A stretch of 22,837 nt of DNA from Roseivirga sp. UBA7431 (GTDB lineage: Bacteria; Bacteroidota; Bacteroidia; Cytophagales; Cyclobacteriaceae): positions 1 through 22,837 of the forward strand of contig DLQN01000032.1 of the NCBI GenBank assembly GCA_002477595.1, read 5' to 3'. The notes under the pieces were generated by a model. The model was not told the DNA's origin, did no database searches, and was given only the letters and a program-made list of their open reading frames with translations. Both the position numbers and the translations under genes were made by a program. Positions 14,300 to 22,783 of this stretch are shown here, one piece after another (position 1 is the first letter of the stretch; every line of letters starts with the position of its first letter).

Positions 14300-15469
14300 A
14301 TGCACCTTCTAGAAGTTACAGACAGACATACAGAGAAAGAGTTTATTCAGATGGCCGCTAGGCTATACAAGGATGAAGAAAACTGGATAAGACCACTCGA
14401 TAAAGACATCAAAGCAGTTTTTGATCCTGAAAAGAATAAAAATTTCAAAAATGGAGAGGCCATTCGCTGGATTCTCAAAGATGATAATGGTCAGACGATA
14501 GGTCGGATTGCCGCTTTCGTTAATAATAAGATAGCTAATAGTTATGATCAGCCTACAGGAGGAATGGGTTTCTTCGAATCTATTAACGATCAAAAAGCTG
14601 CCTTTACCCTCTTCGATGCTGCTAAAGGATGGCTCAAAGACCGAGGCATGGAAGCCATGGACGGCCCAATCAATTTCGGTGATAGAAATAATTGGTGGGG
14701 GCTATTGGTTGATGGATTTTCTGAGCCAAACTATCAAATGCCTTATAACTTCAAGTATTACCAAGACTTGATGGAGGCTTATGGTTTTGGTGTTTTCTTT
14801 AAGCAATACACCTACCAAAGACCAATGGGGAGCCATGTTGATTTTGCCCCTAGGTTTTATGAAAAGGCTCAAAAAACATTAGATAATCCGGACTACGAAT
14901 TCAGGCATATCACAAAGAAAGAGTTTGGTAAGTCACATGAGTATTTTCACGAAGTGTATAATAAGGCATGGGCTGGTCATAGTGGTGTAAAACCGATGAG
15001 TATACATCAGGCCAAGGCTACCTTTAAAATGTTAAAGCCAGTCGCAGATGTCCGACTTATATGGTTTGCTTTCCATAAAGGAGTACCCGTAGCCTTTTTT
15101 ATATCTATTCCTGAATTGAATCAGCTCTACAAGCACCTAAATGGGAAATGGAACCTGTTGAGTAAGCTAAGGTTCATGTATTTACTCAAGACTGGAGCTT
15201 GTAAAAAGGGATTAGGAATTGTGTTTGGGGTTGTTCCTGAACATCAAAAAAAGGGTGTAGAAGGAGGACTTGTTGTTTCTTATGTCCAAAAAATGGCATG
15301 GAAAAAGGGTTTTCCTTACAAAGATATTGAGATGAACTGGATTGGAGATTTCAATCCGAAAATGATGAATGTCGTTGAGCAGATTGGTGGCGAAATTTTA
15401 AAGACACACATCACCTACCGAAAGCTATTTGACGAGAGTAAAACCTTCGAAAGAGAAGCAATAATATAG
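14300..15469 (+). CDS. GNAT-fold N-acetyltransferase-like protein
   Basis: 389 residues, cytosolic. N-terminal half includes GRIAAFVNNKIAN and GFFESINDQKAAFTLFDAAKGWLKDRG, typical of GNAT strands 4-5 and the following helix, then MDGPINFGDRNNWWGLLVDGF and YQMPYNFKYY, a conserved block of a Bacteroidota family usually annotated as hypothetical or GNAT-like. Near 315, GVVPEHQKKGVEGGLVV resembles the acetyl-CoA pyrophosphate loop (Q/RxxGxG/A), so there may be two GNAT-like halves. The substrate is unknown. It is followed after 6 bases by the PfkB kinase gene, implying one transcript, though I know of no functional link. Confidence 0.75.
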   Translation: MHLLEVTDRHTEKEFIQMAARLYKDEENWIRPLDKDIKAVFDPEKNKNFKNGEAIRWILKDDNGQTIGRIAAFVNNKIANSYDQPTGGMGFFESINDQKAAFTLFDAAKGWLKDRGMEAMDGPINFGDRNNWWGLLVDGFSEPNYQMPYNFKYYQDLMEAYGFGVFFKQYTYQRPMGSHVDFAPRFYEKAQKTLDNPDYEFRHITKKEFGKSHEYFHEVYNKAWAGHSGVKPMSIHQAKATFKMLKPVADVRLIWFAFHKGVPVAFFISIPELNQLYKHLNGKWNLLSKLRFMYLLKTGACKKGLGIVFGVVPEHQKKGVEGGLVVSYVQKMAWKKGFPYKDIEMNWIGDFNPKMMNVVEQIGGEILKTHITYRKLFDESKTFEREAII

Positions 15470-15475
15470 ACAGTT

Positions 15476-16471
15476 ATGAGCAAGAAGTATGACGTATATG
15501 GCATTGGAAATGCCTTAGTAGACCTTGAATTCAAAGTAAATGATCAGTTTTTATATGATCATAAAGTGCAAAAAGGACTGATGACGCTAGTGGATGAGGA
15601 TACTCAGTTTAGACTCATTGGTGCTATTGATAGTGGTGACTTAAATAGAAAATCAGGAGGCTCTGCAGCCAACTCAATCATAGCCGTAAGCCAATTTGGG
15701 GGTAAGTCTTTCTATTCATGTAAGGTTTCGAGTGATGAGTATGGTGATTTCTACCTGAAAGACATGAACGATGCAGGTGTTGATACCAACCTAGACGGTA
15801 AAGAAAGAGAAGGCGGGGTTACAGGTAAATGCCTTGTGATGATTACGCCTGATGCAGACCGTACAATGAATACGTTTCTGGGAGCGACTACTAATTTATC
15901 AGTAAACGAAATTGATGAGAATGCGCTGAAGGATTCTCAATATCTATACCTAGAAGGATATTTGACCACTTCTGAAACAGGAGTAGAGGCCATGAAACTT
16001 GGAAAGAAACTAGCTGAGGCGAATGGCGTAAAAACTGCGATTACCTTGTCTGACCCAAGTATTGTTCAGTTTTTCAAAGAGAAATTCGTGGATGTAATTG
16101 GTGCTTCTGTGGATTTACTCTTTTGTAACGAAGACGAGGCAATGTCATTTACGGGTAAAGATAATTTGATGGATGCTCGTGAAGCTATGAAAAGCGAAGC
16201 ACACAAATTTGTTATCACCCAAGGTAGCAATGGTGCAATGATATGGGATGGAGACACCTTCATTGACATAGAGCCGTACAAAGTAAAGGCAGTTGACACC
16301 AATGGTGCTGGTGATATGTTTGCAGGTGCATTTCTTTATGGCATTACAAATGGCATGACCTATGCTTCTGCTGGAAAGCTGGCGAGTATGGCGAGTTCAA
16401 AAGTAGTATCACAATTTGGTCCTCGACTTAAATGGCCAGAGGTTCAGGCAATGCTGCACGATTTAAAATAG
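15476..16471 (+). CDS. PfkB family kinase, adenosine kinase-like
   Basis: 331 residues, full length. Ribokinase-fold landmarks: N-terminal YDVYGIGNALVDLEFKV, the substrate-binding KSGGSAANSI loop near 60, TPDADRTMNTFLGA, ATP-side VITQGSNGAMIW, and the PfkB signature DTNGAGDMFAGAFLYG with catalytic base D280. The N-terminal GNALVD and the SGGSAAN spacing fit the adenosine/fructokinase-like group common in Bacteroidota and Proteobacteria, which are usually annotated as adenosine kinase. The sugar or nucleoside substrate cannot be fixed from sequence. It follows the GNAT-like gene by 6 bases and ends at a small hairpin before the convergent M61 gene. Confidence 0.9.
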   Translation: MSKKYDVYGIGNALVDLEFKVNDQFLYDHKVQKGLMTLVDEDTQFRLIGAIDSGDLNRKSGGSAANSIIAVSQFGGKSFYSCKVSSDEYGDFYLKDMNDAGVDTNLDGKEREGGVTGKCLVMITPDADRTMNTFLGATTNLSVNEIDENALKDSQYLYLEGYLTTSETGVEAMKLGKKLAEANGVKTAITLSDPSIVQFFKEKFVDVIGASVDLLFCNEDEAMSFTGKDNLMDAREAMKSEAHKFVITQGSNGAMIWDGDTFIDIEPYKVKAVDTNGAGDMFAGAFLYGITNGMTYASAGKLASMASSKVVSQFGPRLKWPEVQAMLHDLK

Positions 16472-16472
16472 C

Positions 16473-16493
16473 AGCTATTAAGAATAGCTTCTT
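16473..16493. terminator. Weak hairpin between convergent kinase and M61 genes
   Basis: AGCTATT / AATAGCT, seven-base stem with loop AAG, directly after the kinase stop; TTCTT follows on the plus strand and TGCTATTTT on the minus. A possible bidirectional terminator with low stability. Confidence 0.45.
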
Positions 16494-16534
16494 GGGAGCG
16501 CAAATGAAAGTTCTTTATAGCCTCTCGTTAGCGC

Positions 16535-18286
16535 CTAAGGTTTTTGTGAGAGACCTCCGAGCCAGGCAAGGAGGTTTTCTCTTTCAACCAAGCTAGGCTG
16601 TTCGTTAATCTTTATTTTTTCAATTGGGAAGTAATATTGGTCTGAGGCTTTGGTGGCGAGCCGAACGGTAATCGGTCTACCGAAACGATTGATTTCAAGT
16701 GATAGTGATGTCTCATCTACTAAGTTGGCTTCCCCAATTGGCCTTCCATTGATGGATACAATTTTATCCTTCAAGCTTAGTTGTTTATAAGCAGGGCTGC
16801 CGTTTGCAATTTGCACAACAATACCTTCTATTAATTTGAAACCAAAAACTCGTTCTTCATGACTTTCTGGGTACTCCTGATCTATATTCAATCCAAAAGA
16901 TGGAGCCAGGCGCTTTAAAATATCAATGTGCTTAGCTTTGCCATTGATTTGATGATCGAAGTAATGACCGAAACTTAGTGTTTCATTTTCATAAGCCAAC
17001 TTGACGACTGGGTTGTTGACTTCCATATTTCCAAAAGTCTCTTCTACTGCTAGCTGATAATCTTCATAAGTGTATCCAGATTGGTTAGCACCATGCCTCG
17101 TCCACATGAGTCGCATGACATCGATCAAGGACCTCTTATTTCTCCATTGCAGTCGTATCATCCAATCTAGCACCCATGCAGCAAGTGCCCCCGCAGTGTA
17201 AATGGAGACTTTCCTGTCTGGAATCCCTGCTTCATAACCATCTAGCCACAAGTCATAAGACGATTCGGCAACTGACATGTTCTCCCAGCCACCAGCAAAG
17301 TGCTTTTGAAAGATAATGTTCAGCTCATTGAAGTATTCATCAGTGTTAAAGACACCACTTTGCGCTAAAAAAAGGTCGCCATAATAGGTAGTAACCCCTT
17401 CTGTAACGAATCCAGTTTTGTGGTAATTTTCATTTTGAAAGTCATAAGGCGTCATTTCCTTCGGACGAAGTCTAATGACATTCCAAGTATGAAATAGCTC
17501 ATGAGAACTAACACCCAGAAAGTCTTTGTACTTATCTCGCTCACTGAGTTCGCTTGAGGGTCCGATAGTGATTACCGTTGAATTCCAGTGTTCTACACCA
17601 TGATAGTGCTTGTAAGGGAGGCATTGAAAGAGGAAGTGATACTCGGGGCAAGGGAATCCACCCATTAGATCAACTTGTAGTGTTGTAAATCTTTTGAAGT
17701 CGTGAATAAGCTCTTCGTCAGTTCTTGGTAACTCGCCCTGTATCCAAAGATTGAACTTATAGGAATTTACAGCGTACGTTATTTTTCTTAAACTATCGCT
17801 AGCGAACATAGGACTGTCAACTAAACGATAGTAGTCGGGTGCAGTATATTCGTGAGCTTGGGTGTGCTCCAGTCCACAAGCGATTTCATAGTTATCGGGT
17901 AAATCAAAATTTATCCTACACTTATTAGTTAGACTACTTTCAGTATATATACAGCAGTTCACAAAGTTAATATAGAGTTGTTCCTCATCTAGCCATGTGT
18001 TGCCAGCATCCATATCAAAGGCATAATATTCATAGACAATAGTTATCTGTCCTGGTTGATTGGCAATTCTCCATGAGCTCTTCGATGTTTTTGCAATGCC
18101 TAATTGTTTACCCTCTTGACTGAAGGCGGAAATATTCTTTATACGTTTTGCAAAATTTTGGATTTGATATCGACCAGGTCTCCAATTAGGTAGGTATATT
18201 TGCGTATCAACTTCAGAAGCTTGAAAAGTCGCTTTGATGGTGATGAGATGAGTATTTGGGTTTTGAAACGAGAAGTAATAGTCCAT
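16535..18286 (-). CDS. M61 family glycyl aminopeptidase with PDZ domain
   Basis: 583 residues, ATG start, no signal peptide, so probably cytosolic. The N-terminal beta-sandwich contains YLPNWRPGRYQIQNFAK and DAGNTWLDEEQLYINFVN, typical of M61. The catalytic region has HELFH at 262-266 with the third zinc ligand E296 in TEGVTTYYGDL, and YTAGALAAWVLDWMIR follows. A C-terminal PDZ-like domain spans about 475-550 (GFKLIEGIVVQIANGSPA...DKIVSINGRPI). M61 peptidases cleave N-terminal glycine or alanine from peptides. It is divergent from rpmH with a 107-base gap. The C-terminus ends normally. Confidence 0.93.
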   Translation of the reverse strand: MDYYFSFQNPNTHLITIKATFQASEVDTQIYLPNWRPGRYQIQNFAKRIKNISAFSQEGKQLGIAKTSKSSWRIANQPGQITIVYEYYAFDMDAGNTWLDEEQLYINFVNCCIYTESSLTNKCRINFDLPDNYEIACGLEHTQAHEYTAPDYYRLVDSPMFASDSLRKITYAVNSYKFNLWIQGELPRTDEELIHDFKRFTTLQVDLMGGFPCPEYHFLFQCLPYKHYHGVEHWNSTVITIGPSSELSERDKYKDFLGVSSHELFHTWNVIRLRPKEMTPYDFQNENYHKTGFVTEGVTTYYGDLFLAQSGVFNTDEYFNELNIIFQKHFAGGWENMSVAESSYDLWLDGYEAGIPDRKVSIYTAGALAAWVLDWMIRLQWRNKRSLIDVMRLMWTRHGANQSGYTYEDYQLAVEETFGNMEVNNPVVKLAYENETLSFGHYFDHQINGKAKHIDILKRLAPSFGLNIDQEYPESHEERVFGFKLIEGIVVQIANGSPAYKQLSLKDKIVSINGRPIGEANLVDETSLSLEINRFGRPITVRLATKASDQYYFPIEKIKINEQPSLVERENLLAWLGGLSQKP

Positions 18287-18331
18287 GAAGATTTGCTGAG
18301 TGGATTAAAGCTAAACAATTTCTAACACACG

Positions 18332-18362
18332 TTGGTAAAAAAGAAAAAGGTGTCTATCTTTG
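18332..18362 (+). promoter_or_regulatory. Promoter of the rpmH operon
   Basis: TATCTTTG (18355-18362) fits the -7 consensus TAnnTTTG, with TTG (18332-18334) 20 bases upstream as the -33 element. The rpmH ATG is 31 bases downstream. Confidence 0.7.
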
Positions 18363-18393
18363 CATTCCTTTTTGAGAGAAAGATAAAGAAACG

Positions 18394-18552
18394 ATGAAAA
18401 GAACATTTCAACCTTCGCAGAGAAAGAGAAAAAATAAGCACGGATTCAGATCTAGAATGGAGACTGCTAACGGTAGGAGCGTTATTGCGAGACGTAGAGC
18501 CAAAGGAAGACATAAACTTACTGTTTCTGACGAAGGAAAGCACGGTAAATAA
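18394..18552 (+). CDS. rpmH: 50S ribosomal protein L34
   Basis: 52 residues. [20 protein letters not shown] is the conserved L34 start, followed by [20 protein letters not shown] and a short [12 protein letters not shown] tail, normal for Bacteroidota. L34 is a small basic protein of the large subunit that binds 23S rRNA. It is the first gene behind a good promoter and is followed by rnpA, the classic bacterial order. The last codons and the stop lie inside a perfect hairpin (18541-18559). Confidence 0.97.
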   Translation: MKRTFQPSQRKRKNKHGFRSRMETANGRSVIARRRAKGRHKLTVSDEGKHGK

Positions 18553-18559
18553 TACCGTG
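18541..18559 (+). promoter_or_regulatory. Hairpin enclosing the rpmH stop codon
   Basis: CACGGTA / TACCGTG, perfect 7-base arms with loop AATAA; the stop TAA (18550-18552) is in the loop. No T run follows, so it is not a plain terminator. It could stabilise the rpmH message or mark a processing point before rnpA. Confidence 0.55.
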
Positions 18560-18579
18560 TAAGCTGAGGTTTCTCTAAA

Positions 18580-19008
18580 TTGAGCCTCGTGTCAGATCCA
18601 AAAACAGCTAATTTGAAATACACTTTCCCTAAGTCGGAAAGACTGCATAGCAAAAAATTGATTCAGGAGCTTTTTGATAAAGGCTCCTCTTTTTATTTAT
18701 ACCCCTTCAAAGTAATTTTCCTAACACAAGCCGATCATGAGCAGAATGAGGTACTCATATCTGTATCCAAGCGGAAATTCAAAAACGCGGTTACGCGTAA
18801 CCTCCTAAAGAGAAAGGTAAAAGAAGCATACCGCCTAAATAAGAATCTCCTAACAACTGAATCACAGACTTTCCCAAAAGCATTGATTGGTTATATTTAT
18901 ACAGGAAACGATATTTTGCCCTATCAAACTATTGAGGCTAAACTAAAGAAATCGCTTCTCCGTTTGAAGAAAGAACTAACCGAGCTTTCTAACAAAGATC
19001 AATCATGA
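18580..19008 (+). CDS. rnpA: Ribonuclease P protein component
   Basis: 142 residues from TTG 18580; GTG at 18589 is an equally possible start and would give 139. There is no ATG near, and TGAGGT at 18565-18570 is a weak Shine-Dalgarno match at the right distance for the TTG. Core features: YTFPKSERLHSKKLIQELFDKG, VLISVSKRKFKNAV and the RNR-motif helix TRNLLKRKVKEAYRLNK that contacts RNase P RNA. The protein supports 5' maturation of tRNA precursors. It sits 27 bases after rpmH and overlaps the S41 peptidase by 4 bases (ATGA), so all three are co-transcribed. Confidence 0.95.
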   Translation: MSLVSDPKTANLKYTFPKSERLHSKKLIQELFDKGSSFYLYPFKVIFLTQADHEQNEVLISVSKRKFKNAVTRNLLKRKVKEAYRLNKNLLTTESQTFPKALIGYIYTGNDILPYQTIEAKLKKSLLRLKKELTELSNKDQS

Positions 19009-20663
19009 GGAAATTAAAGAGGAAGAAGATTCAAATTGCCATTCTTGGTGTATCAGCATTTTTACTTTGGTCGTTCACAGCACCGCAAAATGACAAGTAC
19101 TTCGAGATATTAAAGAACCTCGATATTTTCGCTACCATGTATAAGGAAGTCAATGCGAATTACGTAGATGACATTAACCCCAATACCATTATGGAGACAG
19201 GTATTGACGCCATGCTGTCAACCCTTGATCCTTACACTGTTTACTATCCAGAAGATCAGATCGAAGACGTGAGAACTGAAAATACAGGTCAGTATGGTGG
19301 GATAGGTGCAGTTGTGGGCGAGAAATATGATAAACGAGTAATGATCGTCATGCCGAACGAAGGTTTTGCTGCGGATAGAGCTGGACTGAAGAGGGGGGAT
19401 GAAATCATATCAATTAACGGGATTGATGTTAGACAAGATTATGATAAGGCAAGTCAATACCTAAGAGGGCAGGCATCTTCGACACTTATGCTAAAGCTCG
19501 AAAGACCTGGAGAAGGTCAGTTAGACATTGAAGTGGAGTTAGAAACAATCGATTTACCCAACGTTCCTTATTACGGAATGATCAGTGAAGACATCGGTTT
19601 AATCAAATTAACAGGTTTTAGAGAAAACGCATCAAAAGAAGTCAAATCTGCGCTAAGGCAATTAAAGAAAGAGGGTGCTGTAAAAGTGGTGCTTGATTTA
19701 AGGGGTAACGGAGGTGGGTTGCTCAATGAAGCGGTCAACATATCGAATATTTTTATTGACAAGGGAGAGCTTGTTGTAACAACGAAGGGTAAGTTGAAAG
19801 AAATGAATGCTACCTACAAAACTTTAAACACCAGTACAGATATAGATATTCCGCTAGCAGTGTTAATTAATAGTTCAAGCGCTTCGGCTTCTGAGATTGT
19901 TGCGGGTACAATGCAAGATTATGACCGTGGCGTTGTAATAGGTAGAAAGTCCTTTGGTAAGGGGCTCGTTCAGCGAACCATGCCATTGTCTTACAATTCG
20001 CAAATGAAGGTGACCATCGCGAAATACTATACGCCAAGTGGAAGGTGTATTCAGGCCATTGATTATAGTAATCGAAATGAGGACGGTAGCGTAGGTAAAA
20101 TAGCGGACTCATTGCAAACAGCTTTCAAGACTACTAATGGTAGAACCGTATTTGATGGAGGTGGAGTCGCCCCAGATTTCGCTGTTGATCAAAGTAAGTT
20201 GGCACCAATTACAATGTCTCTTATGCAGGCAGATCTCTTCTTTAGATTTGCTAATGAATATACTGGTACCAAGCCAACGGGTGAAGTTGCTAGTGAGATT
20301 GTTGTCAGCGATCAAATGTTAACCGATTTTCAGATATGGTTAGCGGACCAAGAGCTCAATTATACCTCAGAATTGCAAGAAGAAGTGGTCAAGTTAAGAG
20401 AGTCGGCCAAGGCAATGGGTGAGTTAAATAAAATCGAAATGCAGCTAGCAGACCTTGAAGCTATAATTGCCAACAATCTTGAAGTCGACCTGGAAAAGAG
20501 TAAGGATGAAATTCGTTATTTCATTAAAGAAGAGTTTGTCTCTCGAATTCTATTAGAGGATGGTGCGCTCGAAGCCTCTTTTGAAGTTGATCAGGATGTT
20601 AAGAAAGCAATTGAAATATTGTCTGACCAATCTCAATATGCGCAAATATTAAAAGGTAATTAG
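19005..20663 (+). CDS. S41 family C-terminal processing peptidase with PDZ
   Basis: 552 residues. A basic N-terminus (MRKLKRKKIQ) and one hydrophobic helix (about 11-25) act as signal anchor. The PDZ domain (about 95-170) contains YGGIGAVVG and GLKRGDEIISINGIDV. The S41 catalytic domain has VVLDLRGNGGGLLNEAV, then SASAS with nucleophile S294 and general base K319 in FGKGLVQ, 25 residues apart as in Ctp enzymes. A C-terminal helical region follows. It cleaves near the C-terminus of envelope proteins in the periplasm. The ATGA overlap with rnpA couples its translation to RNase P protein; the TSUP gene follows by 7 bases. Confidence 0.95.
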   Translation: MRKLKRKKIQIAILGVSAFLLWSFTAPQNDKYFEILKNLDIFATMYKEVNANYVDDINPNTIMETGIDAMLSTLDPYTVYYPEDQIEDVRTENTGQYGGIGAVVGEKYDKRVMIVMPNEGFAADRAGLKRGDEIISINGIDVRQDYDKASQYLRGQASSTLMLKLERPGEGQLDIEVELETIDLPNVPYYGMISEDIGLIKLTGFRENASKEVKSALRQLKKEGAVKVVLDLRGNGGGLLNEAVNISNIFIDKGELVVTTKGKLKEMNATYKTLNTSTDIDIPLAVLINSSSASASEIVAGTMQDYDRGVVIGRKSFGKGLVQRTMPLSYNSQMKVTIAKYYTPSGRCIQAIDYSNRNEDGSVGKIADSLQTAFKTTNGRTVFDGGGVAPDFAVDQSKLAPITMSLMQADLFFRFANEYTGTKPTGEVASEIVVSDQMLTDFQIWLADQELNYTSELQEEVVKLRESAKAMGELNKIEMQLADLEAIIANNLEVDLEKSKDEIRYFIKEEFVSRILLEDGALEASFEVDQDVKKAIEILSDQSQYAQILKGN

Positions 20664-20670
20664 CCATTTA

Positions 20671-21483
20671 ATGACTGACTTTTTACTGCTCTTCATCATG
20701 GGCCTAGTTGGAGGCCTCCTGGCGGGATTAATCGGTATTGGTGGAGGTGTAATGTATATTCTGGTGTTACCCTATCTCTTGATTGGGATGGGCTTTCCAG
20801 AGCAAGAAATAGTTCAGTATACCATTGCAAACTCAATTTTCGGAACCATGTTTGCCGCCCTATCAGGGACAACTGCGTTAGTTAGGAAAGGTAATTTCTT
20901 CTGGAAAGAGGTGCTGATTATTGGTGTTTGGGGAACAGTTTCCTCGCTATTGGTGCTTCACTTCATTGTAAATACATCGCTTTATAACAAGACACAGTTC
21001 AATTACGTGGTCATAGTAATAATGGCCTTCATCGCGATTCGGACGCTTATTCAAGTGAAGAGGGAATCTGGAGGCGAGCACGAGGTTAAGCCAAAGTCAC
21101 TGGGTTTAGGTTTGGTAGGGGTTGCTGCAGGCTCTGTTTCAGCGCTCTCAGGCCTAGGAGGAGGGACAGTAATTATCCCCATTCTAAATAGTGGAATAAA
21201 AATGTCAATGCAAAAAGCTAAAGGGATCTCTTTAGGGGTAATCTTTATTACGGCATTTTCTCTGACCGTGTTCAACTTGTTTGAAAATCCAAAGACAGAT
21301 TTTGTTAATCAAAGCACGGGTTACATTGTCTGGCCACTTGCACTAATGATCTCTTTTGGTGTGATTATAGGTTCTCCACTTGGGGTAATAATCGGAAGGC
21401 GGCTATCAAATAGAACAATCAGTTATATCTTTGTACTCTTTGTATTGGTGGTGATTGCAGACAAGGTGATTCAGCTGATTTGA
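20671..21483 (+). CDS. TSUP family permease (TauE/SafE)
   Basis: 270 residues, about eight membrane helices in two similar halves. Each half starts with a glycine-rich TauE/SafE motif: GLVGGLLAGLIGIGGGVMYI near residues 11-30 and GVAAGSVSALSGLGGGTVII near 150-168. The family moves sulfur-containing or carboxylate anions such as sulfite or sulfoacetate across the inner membrane. The substrate here is unknown, and no sulfur-metabolism gene is adjacent. It is 7 bases after the S41 peptidase and 17 before tsaB, so it is probably in the same transcript. Confidence 0.9.
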   Translation: MTDFLLLFIMGLVGGLLAGLIGIGGGVMYILVLPYLLIGMGFPEQEIVQYTIANSIFGTMFAALSGTTALVRKGNFFWKEVLIIGVWGTVSSLLVLHFIVNTSLYNKTQFNYVVIVIMAFIAIRTLIQVKRESGGEHEVKPKSLGLGLVGVAAGSVSALSGLGGGTVIIPILNSGIKMSMQKAKGISLGVIFITAFSLTVFNLFENPKTDFVNQSTGYIVWPLALMISFGVIIGSPLGVIIGRRLSNRTISYIFVLFVLVVIADKVIQLI

Positions 21484-21500
21484 AATACAATAACTAATTC

Positions 21501-22187
21501 ATGGCACTAATTCTTAGTATAGAAACATCTACTACGGTATGTTCTGTTGCGATAACGGAAGGAAACAATGTCCTTGCCACGCAGAAGCTTTTCTTAGAGA
21601 AGTCTCATTCTAACTTGCTTACCATTATTATTCAGGATTTACTGAAAGCATGTGGACTCAGTCTAAAGGAAATAAGTGCTATAGCAGTTTCTAAAGGGCC
21701 AGGTTCTTATACTGGCCTTAGGATAGGGGTATCTACTGCGAAAGGCTTGGCCTACTCATTGGATAAGCCTATCGTATCTGTCAGCACGCTGAAAGCGATG
21801 GCGCATGAAGTGAGCCAATATAACACCGAAGGAAGTTTATTCATCCCAATGCTAGATGCGAGAAGGATGGAGGTATATACAGCTACTTATAATGATTCCT
21901 TGGAGCCGCTTAATGAGGTTGAGGCGTTGATTCTCGATGAAGAGAGTTTTAGAGAAACTCTTACCCATAGAAAAGCGTTGTTTCACGGAGACGGGGCTGC
22001 TAAGTTTAAGCCACTTATTGAATCAAACAAGAATGCAAGGTTTATCGAAGGACTAACACCTTCTGCTTGGGCAATTGGGCAGCTAGCTTTCAATAAATAT
22101 CAGAAAGAAGAATTTGAGGATATAGCATATTTCGAACCCTTCTATTTAAAAGAATTTAGAGCAACTACGCCAAAGGCATTGTTATGA
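21501..22187 (+). CDS. tsaB: tRNA t6A biosynthesis protein TsaB
   Basis: 228 residues. ASKHA-fold start ALILSIETSTTVCSVAITEG, then the TsaB hallmark AVSKGPGSYTGLRIGVSTAKGLAY (about 61-85), and LFIPMLDARRMEVYTATY. The C-terminus is the shorter, divergent second half of the fold. TsaB partners TsaD and TsaE to place threonylcarbamoyl on A37 of tRNAs that read ANN codons; it is not itself catalytic. It overlaps the DUF2480 gene by 4 bases (ATGA). Confidence 0.95.
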   Translation: MALILSIETSTTVCSVAITEGNNVLATQKLFLEKSHSNLLTIIIQDLLKACGLSLKEISAIAVSKGPGSYTGLRIGVSTAKGLAYSLDKPIVSVSTLKAMAHEVSQYNTEGSLFIPMLDARRMEVYTATYNDSLEPLNEVEALILDEESFRETLTHRKALFHGDGAAKFKPLIESNKNARFIEGLTPSAWAIGQLAFNKYQKEEFEDIAYFEPFYLKEFRATTPKALL

Positions 22188-22705
22188 GTGAAGAGATTGT
22201 AAATAGAGTATTGAATAGTCCGATCGTTTCAATCGATCTAGAGGAACACTATCATCATGGAGAGAGGGTAGTATATGACATCTCAGATAATCTTTTTCAA
22301 GGTATGGTCCTGAGAGAAAAGGATTTTAGACTCTTTGTAAAAGAGCATGATTGGATGCAATACCAAGGAAAGAATGTATCTCTAATTTGTTCTGAAGATG
22401 CTATTGTCCCTACATGGGCCTACATGTTGCTAATGACAAAGCTCGAAGGAATCGCGAATATGGTTGTAATGGGTTCTTTGGAAACCCTTGAGTACGCACT
22501 CTTTCAGCAGGCCTTGTCCCATATTGATGTTAAAGAAGTACAAGATCGCCCAGTTGTCATTAAAGGTTGTGGCGAATTACCAGTACCAGAATCTGCATAT
22601 GTTGAAATCACAAGGTTATTAAAACCGCATGTAAAGAGTCTAATGTATGGCGAACCATGTAGTACAGTGCCCTTATATAAGAGACCGAAAGCACCTAAAA
22701 ACTAG
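22184..22705 (+). CDS. DUF2480 family protein
   Basis: 173 residues, cytosolic. The sequence matches the Bacteroidota DUF2480 family: EIVNRVLNSPIVSIDLEE start, DISDNLFQGMVLREKDFR, IVPTWAYMLLMTKLE, and C-terminal VVIKGCGELPVPESAYVEI...LMYGEPCSTVPLYKRPK with two conserved-looking cysteines (KGCGE, EPCS). Function is unknown. From memory, homologues often lie near Fe-S assembly genes (SufE/SufT-like); here the partner is tsaB, whose stop overlaps this start by 4 bases. The two cysteines would suit metal or sulfur handling, but that is a guess. It is the last gene of the rpmH-side run. Confidence 0.88.
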   Translation: MSEEIVNRVLNSPIVSIDLEEHYHHGERVVYDISDNLFQGMVLREKDFRLFVKEHDWMQYQGKNVSLICSEDAIVPTWAYMLLMTKLEGIANMVVMGSLETLEYALFQQALSHIDVKEVQDRPVVIKGCGELPVPESAYVEITRLLKPHVKSLMYGEPCSTVPLYKRPKAPKN

Positions 22706-22751
22706 GTCTTCAACTAGTTAGAAAATACTTTAAAAAATCTCTTCATAAAGC

Positions 22752-22783
22752 TTGGTCAGATGCAATTAAGCGTATTACATTTG
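22752..22783 (+). promoter_or_regulatory. Promoter for a gene beyond the window end
   Basis: TACATTTG (22776-22783) fits TAnnTTTG, with TTG (22752-22754) 21 bases upstream. No start codon with a convincing reading frame follows before base 22837, so the gene lies outside. Confidence 0.55.

Noticed and set aside
22700..22719. AACTAG-N8-CTAGTT repeat after the DUF2480 gene as a terminator
   Set aside because: Short AT-rich stem, 8-base loop and no T run; too weak to call.
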